Part shown: piece after piece, positions 57,007 to 64,000 of the stretch
Numbering within the stretch: position 1 is the stretch's first letter
Layout: each line of letters starts with the position of its first letter
Origin: Caballeronia grimmiae
GTDB lineage: Bacteria; Pseudomonadota; Gammaproteobacteria; Burkholderiales; Burkholderiaceae
Assembly: GCF_000698555.1 (NCBI RefSeq)
Contig: NZ_JFHE01000022.1
Coordinates: 1-64,000, forward strand
Length of the DNA: 64,000 nucleotides
Direction of reading: 5' to 3'
The notes under the pieces: model-generated
What the model was told of the DNA's origin: nothing
Seen by the model: only the letters and a program-made list of their open reading frames with translations
The model's database searches: none
Translations under genes and position numbers: made by a program

Positions 57007-57636
57007 ATGAACAAGAAGAGGAGCATGAAACGGCGCGCAGTTTCGATGCTCGTTTCGACGTCCATCGCTGCATTCGGCGTGACGGCCATCGCGCAGAGCA
57101 ACGACGATCTCAACAAATTGTCGCAGCAGGTCATTGCCGCCGCGCCGCCGATTCACGTTCAGGCGACCATCACCGGTATCGATCCGTCGACCCGGATGGT
57201 GACGCTGCACGGCCCGCATCGCGATGCCACCGTGCTCGTCGACAAGCAGGTGACGAACTTCGACCAGCTTCGCGTCGGCGACAAGGTGGACGTGCTGTAC
57301 AAGAACGCGCTGCTCGTGACCGCCGATAAAGTCGCGGGCAGCGACAAGGGCGTGCGCGAACGCGTCGACACGCAGACGTACAGGCCGGCGTCGGAGGCAG
57401 GCGGCGTGAGCGGTTTCGAGTCGTCGCGCCGGGTCGAGGTGCTCGCGACGGTCGAGAAGATCGACAAGAAGCAGCGCACGGTCACGTTGCGCGGACCGTG
57501 GCGCACTGAAACGCTGGACTATCCGCCCGACTTCGATGCGAAGCATTTGAAGAAGGGCGATACCGTCCACGCGGTGTTCGTCTCGGCGGCGGCCGTGAGA
57601 GTCACGCCCGCGGACGCTGCCAATGCCGCTAAATGA
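57007..57636 (+). CDS. Exported hypothetical protein with two OB-like repeats
   Basis: A 209-aa protein with a signal peptide (residues 1-30, ending AIAQ). Two similar beta-rich units follow: VQATITGIDPSTRMVTLHGP and VLATVEKIDKKQRTVTLRGP, each followed by a GD-V (LRVGDKVDVLY, LKKGDTVHAVF) strand. AGGAG lies 9 nt before the ATG at 57007. The internal duplication looks like two small OB-type barrels. Periplasmic; function unknown. It ends 13 bp before gabD, which reads toward it. Confidence 0.82.
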   Translation: MNKKRSMKRRAVSMLVSTSIAAFGVTAIAQSNDDLNKLSQQVIAAAPPIHVQATITGIDPSTRMVTLHGPHRDATVLVDKQVTNFDQLRVGDKVDVLYKNALLVTADKVAGSDKGVRERVDTQTYRPASEAGGVSGFESSRRVEVLATVEKIDKKQRTVTLRGPWRTETLDYPPDFDAKHLKKGDTVHAVFVSAAAVRVTPADAANAAK

Positions 57637-57649
57637 CGCTACATGACGG

Positions 57650-59110
57650 TCACACCGCGATGCACAGATACTTGATGACGAGGTAATCGTCGATGCCGTA
57701 GTGCGATCCTTCGCGGCCCAGTCCCGACTGCTTGACGCCGCCGAACGGCGCGACTTCGTTCGAGATCAGCCCGGTGTTGATGCCGACCATGCCGTACTCG
57801 AGCGCCTCCGCCACGCGCCACACGCGGCCGATGTCGCGGCTGTAGAAGTAGGCGGCGAGCCCGAATTCGGTGTCGTTGGCGAGTCGGACGACTTCTTCAT
57901 CGGTCGAGAAGCGGAACAGCGGCGCGAGCGGCCCGAAGGTCTCTTCCTTCGCGATCAGCATGTCCGGCGTGACGCCGGTCAGCACGGTCGGCTCGAAGAA
58001 GCCGTGGCCGAGCGCATGACGCTTGCCGCCCGCCGCCACCGATGCGCCTTTGGCCAACGCATCGTCGATATGCGATTCGACTTTCCTGACCGCCGCCTCG
58101 TTGATCAGCGGACCGAGCGCAACGCCGCTTTCCGTGCCGCGCCCGACCTTCAGCCCGGCGACGGCGTCGGACATCTTGCGTGCGAACGCATCGTAGACGC
58201 GCTCGTGGACGTAGAAGCGATTCGTGCATACGCACGTCTGCCCGCTGTTGCGATACTTCGACGCAATCGCGCCTTGCACGGCGGCGTCGAGATCGGCGTC
58301 CTCGAACACGATGAAGGGCGCGTTGCCGCCCAGTTCCAGCGTCACTTTCTTGACCGTCGGCGCGCTTTGCGCCATCAGGAGACGCCCGATTGCCGTCGAT
58401 CCGGTGAACGACAGCTTGCGCACGATCGGGTTGCTCGTCATCTCGCCGCCGATCGCTTTCGGGTCGCCGGTGACGATGCTCAGCACGCCCTTCGGCACAC
58501 CCGCGCGCTCGGCGAGCACTGCGAGCGCGAGCGCGGTGAACGGTGTGGCCTCGGCCGGTTTCACGACGATCGGACAGCCTGCCGCGAGCGCCGGGCCGAC
58601 CTTGCGCGTGATCATCGCGGCCGGGAAATTCCACGGCGTGATGGCCGCGCAAACGCCGATCGGCTCTTTGGTCACGACGATGCGCTTGTCGGCGGCGGGT
58701 GTCGCGAGCGTATCGCCCGCCACGCGCTTGCCTTCTTCCGCGAACCATTCGATGAACGATGCCGCGTAACCGATCTCGCCTTTCGCTTCGGCGAGCGGCT
58801 TGCCTTGCTCCGTCGTGAGGATCAGCGCGAGATCGTCGGCGTGTTCCATCATCAGGTCGTACCAGCGGCGCATGATGGCCGCGCGTTCCTTGGCCGTCTT
58901 CGCGCGCCACGCCGGCCACGCGGCGTTGGCGGCTTCGATCGCGCGGCGCGTTTCGGCCGCGCCCATCCGGGGCACCTGGCCGAGCGATTCGCCGTTCGAC
59001 GGATCGCGCACTTCCAACGTGGCGCGGTCGTCGGCGTGCCGCCATTCGCCGTCGATATAGGCTTCGTGACGCAGCAGCGCCGCGTCCTTGAGTTGATCGT
59101 GGAGGCTCAT
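57650..59110 (-). CDS. gabD: Succinate-semialdehyde dehydrogenase
   Basis: A 486-aa aldehyde dehydrogenase of the GabD type: TPWNFPAAMITRKVGPALAA, the Glu in LELGGNAPF and the catalytic Cys in NSGQTCVCTNR (two Cys, as in GabD). AAGGA lies before the ATG at 59110, 14 nt after the gabT stop. It oxidises succinate semialdehyde to succinate in the 4-aminobutyrate (GABA) shunt, directly after GabT. Confidence 0.95.
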   Translation of the reverse strand: MSLHDQLKDAALLRHEAYIDGEWRHADDRATLEVRDPSNGESLGQVPRMGAAETRRAIEAANAAWPAWRAKTAKERAAIMRRWYDLMMEHADDLALILTTEQGKPLAEAKGEIGYAASFIEWFAEEGKRVAGDTLATPAADKRIVVTKEPIGVCAAITPWNFPAAMITRKVGPALAAGCPIVVKPAEATPFTALALAVLAERAGVPKGVLSIVTGDPKAIGGEMTSNPIVRKLSFTGSTAIGRLLMAQSAPTVKKVTLELGGNAPFIVFEDADLDAAVQGAIASKYRNSGQTCVCTNRFYVHERVYDAFARKMSDAVAGLKVGRGTESGVALGPLINEAAVRKVESHIDDALAKGASVAAGGKRHALGHGFFEPTVLTGVTPDMLIAKEETFGPLAPLFRFSTDEEVVRLANDTEFGLAAYFYSRDIGRVWRVAEALEYGMVGINTGLISNEVAPFGGVKQSGLGREGSHYGIDDYLVIKYLCIAV

Positions 59111-59124
59111 GTCGTGTCCTTCGT

Positions 59125-60420
59125 TCAGGCTGCCGCGCCGATCTTGTCGCGCAGCGCGTCTTCGAGAATGCCCAGCGCTTCGTCGAAGACTTCCTGCTGG
59201 ATCGTCAGCGGGAACAGGAAGCGCACGACATTGCCGTACACGCCGCACACGAGCAGCAACAGGCCGCGTTCGAGCGCGCGCGTCTGGACGCGCTTCGCGT
59301 AGTCGGCGTCGGCTTCGCGCGTGCCGGGCTTGCAGAATTCGACGGCGATCATCGCGCCGGGGCCGCGCACATCGGCGATATGCGGCACGTCGCGTTTCAG
59401 CGTGTCGAGCTTCGCTTTCAGCCGGTCGCCAAGCGCGACGGCGCGTTCACACAACGCTTCCTCGTCGATGATGTCGAGCACCGCGTGCGCCGCCGCCACC
59501 GCCAGCGGATTGCCCGCATACGTGCCGCCGAGACCGCCGGGCGCGGCGGCGTCCATCACGTCCGCGCGACCGACGACGCCCGACAGCGGCATGCCGCCCG
59601 CGAGGCTCTTCGCGATCGTCATCAGATCGGGTTGGACGTCGTAATGCTCCATCGCGAACAGCTTGCCGGTGCGCGCGAAGCCGGTCTGCACTTCGTCGGC
59701 GATCAGCAGGATGCCGTGTTCATCGCAGATATCGCGCAGACCGCGCACGAACTCCGGCGGCGCGGGATTGAAACCGCCTTCGCCCTGCACCGGCTCGAAG
59801 ATGATCGCCGCGACGCGCTTCGCTTCCACGTCCGCCTTGAACAGATGGCCGATGGCGCGCAGCGAGTCGTCGACGGACAAGCCATGCAGCGGGTTCGGGA
59901 ACGGCGCGTGATAGACATCCGACGGGAACGGCCCGAAGCCGATCTTGTACGGCGCGACCTTGCCGGTCAGCGCCATGCCCATCAGCGTGCGTCCGTGAAA
60001 GCCGCCCGTGAACGCGATGACGGCGGGCCGCCCGGTCGCCGCGCGCGCGATCTTCACGGCGTTTTCGACGGCTTCCGCGCCTGTCGTGAAGAACGCGGTT
60101 TTCTTCGGATGGCGGCCCGGCGCCCGCGCGCTGATCTTTTCGGCGAGCGACACGTAGGATTCGTACGGCACGATCTGATAGGCGGTGTGCGTGAAGCAAT
60201 CGAGCTGCGCGCGGATCGCCTCGACGATCTTCGGATGCCGATGCCCCGTATTGCACACGGCGATGCCCGCCGCGAAATCGATGAAGCGCCGGCCTTCGAC
60301 GTCCCACAGTTCCGCGTTCTCGGCGCGTGCCGCGTAGAAATCGCACATGACGCCCACGCCGCGCGGTGTCGCGGCGTTTTTGCGGGCTTGCAGATCGGCG
60401 TTCTTGAGAGGGGCATTCAC
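59125..60420 (-). CDS. gabT: 4-aminobutyrate aminotransferase
   Basis: A 431-aa class-III PLP aminotransferase. The PLP-binding Lys is in [15 protein letters not shown], with [11 protein letters not shown] and [13 protein letters not shown] before it, as in GabT. The start is a GTG at 60420 with AAAGGAG 8 nt upstream. It converts GABA and 2-oxoglutarate to succinate semialdehyde and glutamate. Operon order gabT-gabD. The region before it carries repeated GAGCCATTT half-sites, probably for a GabR-type activator that is not encoded in the window. Confidence 0.95.
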   Translation of the reverse strand: MNAPLKNADLQARKNAATPRGVGVMCDFYAARAENAELWDVEGRRFIDFAAGIAVCNTGHRHPKIVEAIRAQLDCFTHTAYQIVPYESYVSLAEKISARAPGRHPKKTAFFTTGAEAVENAVKIARAATGRPAVIAFTGGFHGRTLMGMALTGKVAPYKIGFGPFPSDVYHAPFPNPLHGLSVDDSLRAIGHLFKADVEAKRVAAIIFEPVQGEGGFNPAPPEFVRGLRDICDEHGILLIADEVQTGFARTGKLFAMEHYDVQPDLMTIAKSLAGGMPLSGVVGRADVMDAAAPGGLGGTYAGNPLAVAAAHAVLDIIDEEALCERAVALGDRLKAKLDTLKRDVPHIADVRGPGAMIAVEFCKPGTREADADYAKRVQTRALERGLLLLVCGVYGNVVRFLFPLTIQQEVFDEALGILEDALRDKIGAAA

Positions 60421-60511
60421 GGCGAAATCTCCTTTAACCGCATCGGCGCGGCGCTCGTTTTGAGGTTCATCGCGACGGCAGCCGCGATATAACGCCGACT
60501 ATAGTCAGATT

Positions 60512-60558
60512 TGGCTCTGCCGCTCAGAGCCATTTCAGAAAAGGCGGGGGAGCCATTT
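60512..60558. promoter_or_regulatory. Putative activator sites of gabTD
   Basis: TGGCTCTG (60512-60519) and CAGAGCCA (60525-60532) form an inverted repeat, and GAGCCATTT occurs twice, at 60527-60535 and 60550-60558, 23 bp (two helical turns) apart. On the minus strand the sites lie just upstream of TATAGT, a -10-like hexamer without a good -35. This arrangement is typical of a MocR/GabR activator target. Confidence 0.55.
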
Positions 60559-60691
60559 GCGGCGTTTTTGCGTCGGCAACGTGTGAAAAAAGCACAGAAC
60601 GGTTGCTGGAACTGGCAAGCGGCGCGCGAGTGGAGGATCATGTGCGCCTTTCACGCCGCGCCGCGCATCCTTTTTCAGCAGGGGCCTTTCC

Positions 60692-61891
60692 ATGACGACT
60701 GTTTCGTCCCATCACCGCTTGACCGAAATCGCCGATCTTTCCGACGACGCGCCATCGCTGCGCGACATTCGCCACGACATCCATCGTCATCCGGAGCTGT
60801 CTTACGAAGAGACGCGCACCGCCGCGCTGGTCGCAAGCAAGCTCGAAGAGTGGGGATGGCAGGTGACGCGCGGCGTCGGCGGGACGGGCGTGGTCGGCAC
60901 GCTGAAGGCGGGCGAGGGGACGAAGAGCATCGGCTTGCGCGCGGACATGGACGCGCTGCCGATCATCGAGCAGACCGGCAAGCCGTACGCCAGTGAAACG
61001 CACGGCAAGATGCACGCGTGCGGCCACGACGGGCATACGACGATGCTGCTCGGCGCTGCCCGTCATCTCGCGCGCACGCGCCGCTTCAACGGCACGGTGC
61101 ATCTGTATTTCCAGCCGGCGGAAGAGCATGGCGTGCCGAGCGGCGCGCAACGGATGATCGAAGAGGGCCTGTTCGACCGCTTCCATTGCGATGCGGTCTT
61201 CGGCGTGCACAACCATCCCGGTGCGCAACCGGGCACGTTCCTGTTCCGCAAGGGGCCGTTCATGGCGGCGGGCGATCAGGTGTCGATCGTGATCGAAGGC
61301 GTCGGCGGGCATGCGGCGCGTCCGCATCTTTCGGTCGATCCGGTCGTCGTGACGGCGAGCATCGTGATGGCCTTGCAGACGATCGTCGCGCGCAACGTCG
61401 ATCCGGCGCAACCGGCGGTCGTCACGGTCGGCTCGATGCACGCGGGCACGGTCAACAACGTCATTCCGAATCGCGCGACGCTCGAACTGTCGGTGCGTTC
61501 GTTCAGCCCGCAGGTCCGCGAGCTGCTGAAGCGGCGCATCGGCGAACTCGTGGAAGCGCAGGCCGCGAGTTACGGCGCGAAGGCGACGGTGTCGTATGTG
61601 GAAGGCTATCCGGTCGTCGTCAATTCGGATGCCGAAACGGAGTTTGCGGCGCAGGTGGCGCGCGAGCTGGTGGGGGAGGAGAACGTCGTCCCGCACGCGG
61701 ATCTGCTGATGGGCAGCGAGGACTTCGCGTTCATGCTGCAGGAGCGGCCGGGGACGTTCCTGCGCATCGGCAACGGCGCGGGTGAGGACGGCTGCATGGT
61801 CCATAACCCGCATTACGACTTCAACGACAAGAATCTGCCAGTCGGCGCGGCGTACTGGGCGCGGCTGGTGGAGCGGTGGCTGGCAGCGTGA
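60692..61891 (+). CDS. M20-family amidohydrolase, hippurate hydrolase-like
   Basis: A 399-aa metallo-amidohydrolase. IRHDIHRHPELSYEE is the N-terminal signature, and metal ligands are in RADMDALPI, HACGHDGHTTMLLG, PAEEHG and HNHPG. AGGGG precedes the ATG. Family members cleave N-acyl amino acids (hippurate, N-acetyl-aminoacids, indole-3-acetyl conjugates). It diverges from gabTD across about 270 bp. The stop codon TGA lies inside the first unit of the 34-bp tandem array that follows. Confidence 0.93.
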   Translation: MTTVSSHHRLTEIADLSDDAPSLRDIRHDIHRHPELSYEETRTAALVASKLEEWGWQVTRGVGGTGVVGTLKAGEGTKSIGLRADMDALPIIEQTGKPYASETHGKMHACGHDGHTTMLLGAARHLARTRRFNGTVHLYFQPAEEHGVPSGAQRMIEEGLFDRFHCDAVFGVHNHPGAQPGTFLFRKGPFMAAGDQVSIVIEGVGGHAARPHLSVDPVVVTASIVMALQTIVARNVDPAQPAVVTVGSMHAGTVNNVIPNRATLELSVRSFSPQVRELLKRRIGELVEAQAASYGAKATVSYVEGYPVVVNSDAETEFAAQVARELVGEENVVPHADLLMGSEDFAFMLQERPGTFLRIGNGAGEDGCMVHNPHYDFNDKNLPVGAAYWARLVERWLAA

Positions 61892-62477
61892 AACCGCTGC
61901 CGGCTCACCAGGCACCGATGCGCGAAACCGCTGCCGGCTCACCAGGCATCGATGCGTGAAACCGCTGCTGGCTCGGCAGGCACCGATGCGTGAAACCGCT
62001 GCGGGCTCGCCAGGCACCGATGCGTGAAACCGCTGCGGGCTCGCCAGGCACCGATGCGTGAAACCGCTGCGGGCTCGCCAGGCACCGATGCGTGAAACCG
62101 CTGCGGGCTCGCCAGGCACCGATGCGTGAAACCGCTGCGGGCTCGCCAGGCACCGATGCGTGAAACCGCTGCGGGCTCGCCAGGCACCGATGCGTGAAAC
62201 CGCTGCGGGCTCGCCAGGCACCGATGCGTGAAACCGCTGCGGGCTCGCCAGGCACCGATGCGTGAAACCGCTGCGGGCTCGCCAGGCACCGATGCGTGAA
62301 ACCGCTGCGGGCTCGCCAGGCACCGATGCGTGAAACCGCTGCGGGCTCGCCAGGCACCGATGCGTGAAACCGCTGCGGGCTCGCCAGGCACCGATGCGTG
62401 AAACCGCTGCGGGCTCGCCAGGCACCGATGCGTGAAACCGCTGCGGGCTCGCCAGGCACCGATGCGTGAGGCTCGCC
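61886..62477. repeat. 34-bp tandem repeat array (17 full units plus a remnant)
   Basis: Units begin GCGTGAAACCGC and recur every 34 bp from 61886. Units 1-3 (61886-61987) differ by a few bases; units 4-17 (61988-62463) are identical; a remnant with about 10 bp deleted follows from 62464. The array fills the space between the converging amidohydrolase and chemoreceptor genes, and the amidohydrolase stop codon is in unit 1. Since 34 is not a multiple of 3, TGA appears in all plus-strand frames, while all three minus frames stay open. There are no unique spacers, so it is not CRISPR. It is a likely variable-number tandem repeat. Confidence 0.97.
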
Positions 62478-62501
62478 GCCTCGCGCATCGTGCCGGTTGC
62501 A

Positions 62502-64000
62502 TCAAGCGGGAAGCCTGAAACTCCCGATCGCCTCGCGCAGCCCGTCGGCCTGATCCTTCAGCGAATGCGCGGCGGCGGCGGCTTCTTCGACCAGCGCGGC
62601 ATTCTGCTGCGTCACCTGATCCATCTCCACGACGGCACGATTCACCTGTTCGATGCCGGCGCTCTGCTCGCGCGACGCGTTGCTGATCTCGTCGAGAATT
62701 TCGTTCACGCGCCGCACCGACTGCACGATCTCGCCCATCGTCGCGCCCGCGTTCGAGACGAGCGACGCGCCTTCCCGCACCGTCTGCGTCGACGTTTCGA
62801 TGAGCGCCTTGATCTCCTTGGCCGCCGTCGCCGACCGTTGCGCGAGGCTGCGCACTTCCGCCGCGACGACCGCGAAGCCGCGTCCCTGTTCGCCGGCGCG
62901 CGCCGCTTCGACGGCCGCATTGAGCGCGAGGATGTTGGTCTGGAACGCGATGCCGTCGATCACGCCGATGATGTCGCCGATCTGCTGCGAGCTTTCGGTG
63001 ATGCGCGTCATCGTGTGGATCACGTCGTCGACCACGCCGCTGCCGCGCGTCGCCACGTCCGCCGCCTGCTCCGCGAGGCGCGCCGCTTGCGCCGCGCTCT
63101 CGGCGTTGTTCTTCACGTTCGCGGTCATTTCATCCATGCTCGACGCCGTCTGCACGAGCGCCGCCGCCTGTTGCTCGGTGCGTTGCGACAGGTCGGTGTT
63201 GCCCGCCGCGATTTCGGACGCGCCCACGTTGATGTTCTCGGTGCCGTTGCGCACGCGGGAGACGGTTTCCACGAGCCCGCGCTGCATCGTCGAAAGGGCG
63301 TGGAGAAGGCTCGTCGTATCGCCCGGACGCACGTCGACGGGCGCGGTCAGATCGCCGCCCGCGATGCGATGCGCCGCGCCGACCGCCAGTTCGAGTTCGC
63401 CGCCGAGATTGCGCTTGATGCTGCGCAGGACGACGAGCATCGCGACCGTTGCCGCCGCGCCGAGCAGCGCCGTGATGCCGAGCCAGCGGAGCGCGCTGGC
63501 GTAGAAGGCGCTCTCGACGTCGTTCATGTACATGCCGGTGACGACGTACCAGTCCCACGGCGCGAACCGCTGCGCATAGGAGAGCTTCGGCACCGGCTTG
63601 TCGCTGCCCGGCTTCGACCAGAGATAGCTGACGAAGCCGCCGCCCGGCTGATCGCCCGCCTTGACGATGTCGACGAACAGGCGGTTGCCCGCCGGATCGG
63701 TGTAGGACGCGAGGTTCTGGCCGATCATCGCGGGCTTGATGGGGTGCATGACCATCGTCGGACGCGAATCGTTGATGGACACATAGCCGTCCGTGCCGTA
63801 GCGGATCGCGCCGACGGCTTCGAGCGCGCGCTTTTTCGCGTCGTCCTGGGTGAGCGTCTTGTTGGCCGCGAGCGCCGCATAATGCGACACGATCGCATGC
63901 GCTTCGCCGACGAGCGATTTGAGTTGTTCCCTGCGGTCGTCGATCATCGACGTCCGGTTCTGCCACGCCCCGATCACGCCGATGGCAATCAGGCCGATCC
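62502..64000 (-). CDS. Methyl-accepting chemotaxis protein (5' end outside window)
   Basis: At least 498 residues of a chemoreceptor; the frame runs through the window's right end, where a first transmembrane helix ([13 protein letters not shown]) is visible. A single-Cache-type periplasmic sensor ([37 protein letters not shown]), a second membrane helix, a HAMP-like segment and the signalling domain with hairpin [20 protein letters not shown] follow. It ends SFRLPA and has no C-terminal CheR-tethering pentapeptide. It directs chemotaxis to a small organic ligand, often a carboxylate in Cache receptors. Confidence 0.95.
   Translation of the reverse strand, partial: IGLIAIGVIGAWQNRTSMIDDRREQLKSLVGEAHAIVSHYAALAANKTLTQDDAKKRALEAVGAIRYGTDGYVSINDSRPTMVMHPIKPAMIGQNLASYTDPAGNRLFVDIVKAGDQPGGGFVSYLWSKPGSDKPVPKLSYAQRFAPWDWYVVTGMYMNDVESAFYASALRWLGITALLGAAATVAMLVVLRSIKRNLGGELELAVGAAHRIAGGDLTAPVDVRPGDTTSLLHALSTMQRGLVETVSRVRNGTENINVGASEIAAGNTDLSQRTEQQAAALVQTASSMDEMTANVKNNAESAAQAARLAEQAADVATRGSGVVDDVIHTMTRITESSQQIGDIIGVIDGIAFQTNILALNAAVEAARAGEQGRGFAVVAAEVRSLAQRSATAAKEIKALIETSTQTVREGASLVSNAGATMGEIVQSVRRVNEILDEISNASREQSAGIEQVNRAVVEMDQVTQQNAALVEEAAAAAHSLKDQADGLREAIGSFRLPA

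Noticed and set aside
61886-62477. CRISPR array
   Set aside because: Units are directly adjacent and identical; there are no unique spacers and no cas genes in the window.
60638-62488. Minus-strand open frame of 616 codons through the repeat array and the amidohydrolase gene
   Set aside because: The open frame arises because the 34-bp unit has no stop in any minus frame. The encoded 34-residue periodic peptide continues into an antisense frame of the amidohydrolase, and there is no promoter or ribosome site.

Overview
The window is high-GC DNA with compact operons. Its gene content (AI-2E, CsbD, DUF1328 and DUF2891 families, H-NS-type proteins, PQQ dehydrogenase, many LysR/GntR regulators) fits a chromosome or chromid of Burkholderia sensu lato (Burkholderia, Paraburkholderia or Caballeronia). 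This is inferred from protein style only; there is no rRNA or other taxonomic marker. I saw no tRNA, rRNA, CRISPR array, insertion sequence or phage.

Left part (1-16600). A lipoprotein gene precedes a LacI-family regulator and an IlvD/Edd sugar-acid dehydratase, whose upstream region carries a perfect 14-bp palindrome of the gluconate-repressor type. Next come a metallo-beta-lactamase-fold lipoprotein, small membrane and acidic proteins, a LysE-type exporter, an aldo/keto reductase, a phospholipase-D/VTT fusion coupled to an EEP-family hydrolase, two nucleoid proteins (an HU with a histone-H1-like tail, and an H-NS-type protein), an aldehyde dehydrogenase and a LysR regulator.

Central part (16994-30183). 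This is the most interesting region: an oxalate/oxalyl-CoA locus. It holds an oxalate/formate-antiporter-type MFS protein, a LysR regulator, a PanE-family reductase (candidate oxalyl-CoA reductase), a small membrane protein, a GntR regulator, a second-type sucCD pair, a ThDP enzyme, formyl-CoA:oxalate CoA-transferase (frc), a fused NDP-forming acyl-CoA ligase and a FAH-family hydrolase. The ThDP enzyme sits where oxalyl-CoA decarboxylase is expected but has an acetolactate-synthase-like active-site motif. Four copies of a TTGTATATCA-like operator lie upstream of panE, the small-protein/gntR unit, sucCD and the ThDP gene, which predicts one GntR-controlled regulon. The proposed flow is: oxalate import, CoA transfer by Frc, then reduction of oxalyl-CoA to glyoxylate or decarboxylation to formyl-CoA.

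Right part (30295-64000). Here are a CsbD protein, a two-domain KaiC-like ATPase with a stand-alone receiver, an OmpA-type lipoprotein, an overlapping ogt/86-aa/nuclease cluster, a hydrolase, a MATE exporter, YnfA, an MFS symporter, an acyl-CoA dehydrogenase/ligase pair, an AI-2E-family permease, a PQQ alcohol dehydrogenase with a lanthanide-type Asp pair plus a dihaem cytochrome c, 3-hydroxyacyl-CoA dehydrogenase, a cupin, a NodIJ-type ABC exporter, exported MsrB, a metallophosphoesterase, gabTD and an M20 amidohydrolase. The M20 gene runs into a 34-bp tandem array (17 full units, 14 identical), followed by a chemoreceptor gene cut by the window end.

Gene starts were chosen from Shine-Dalgarno spacing and family N-termini. 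Homology statements come from recognition of motifs and remembered family members, not from a search.
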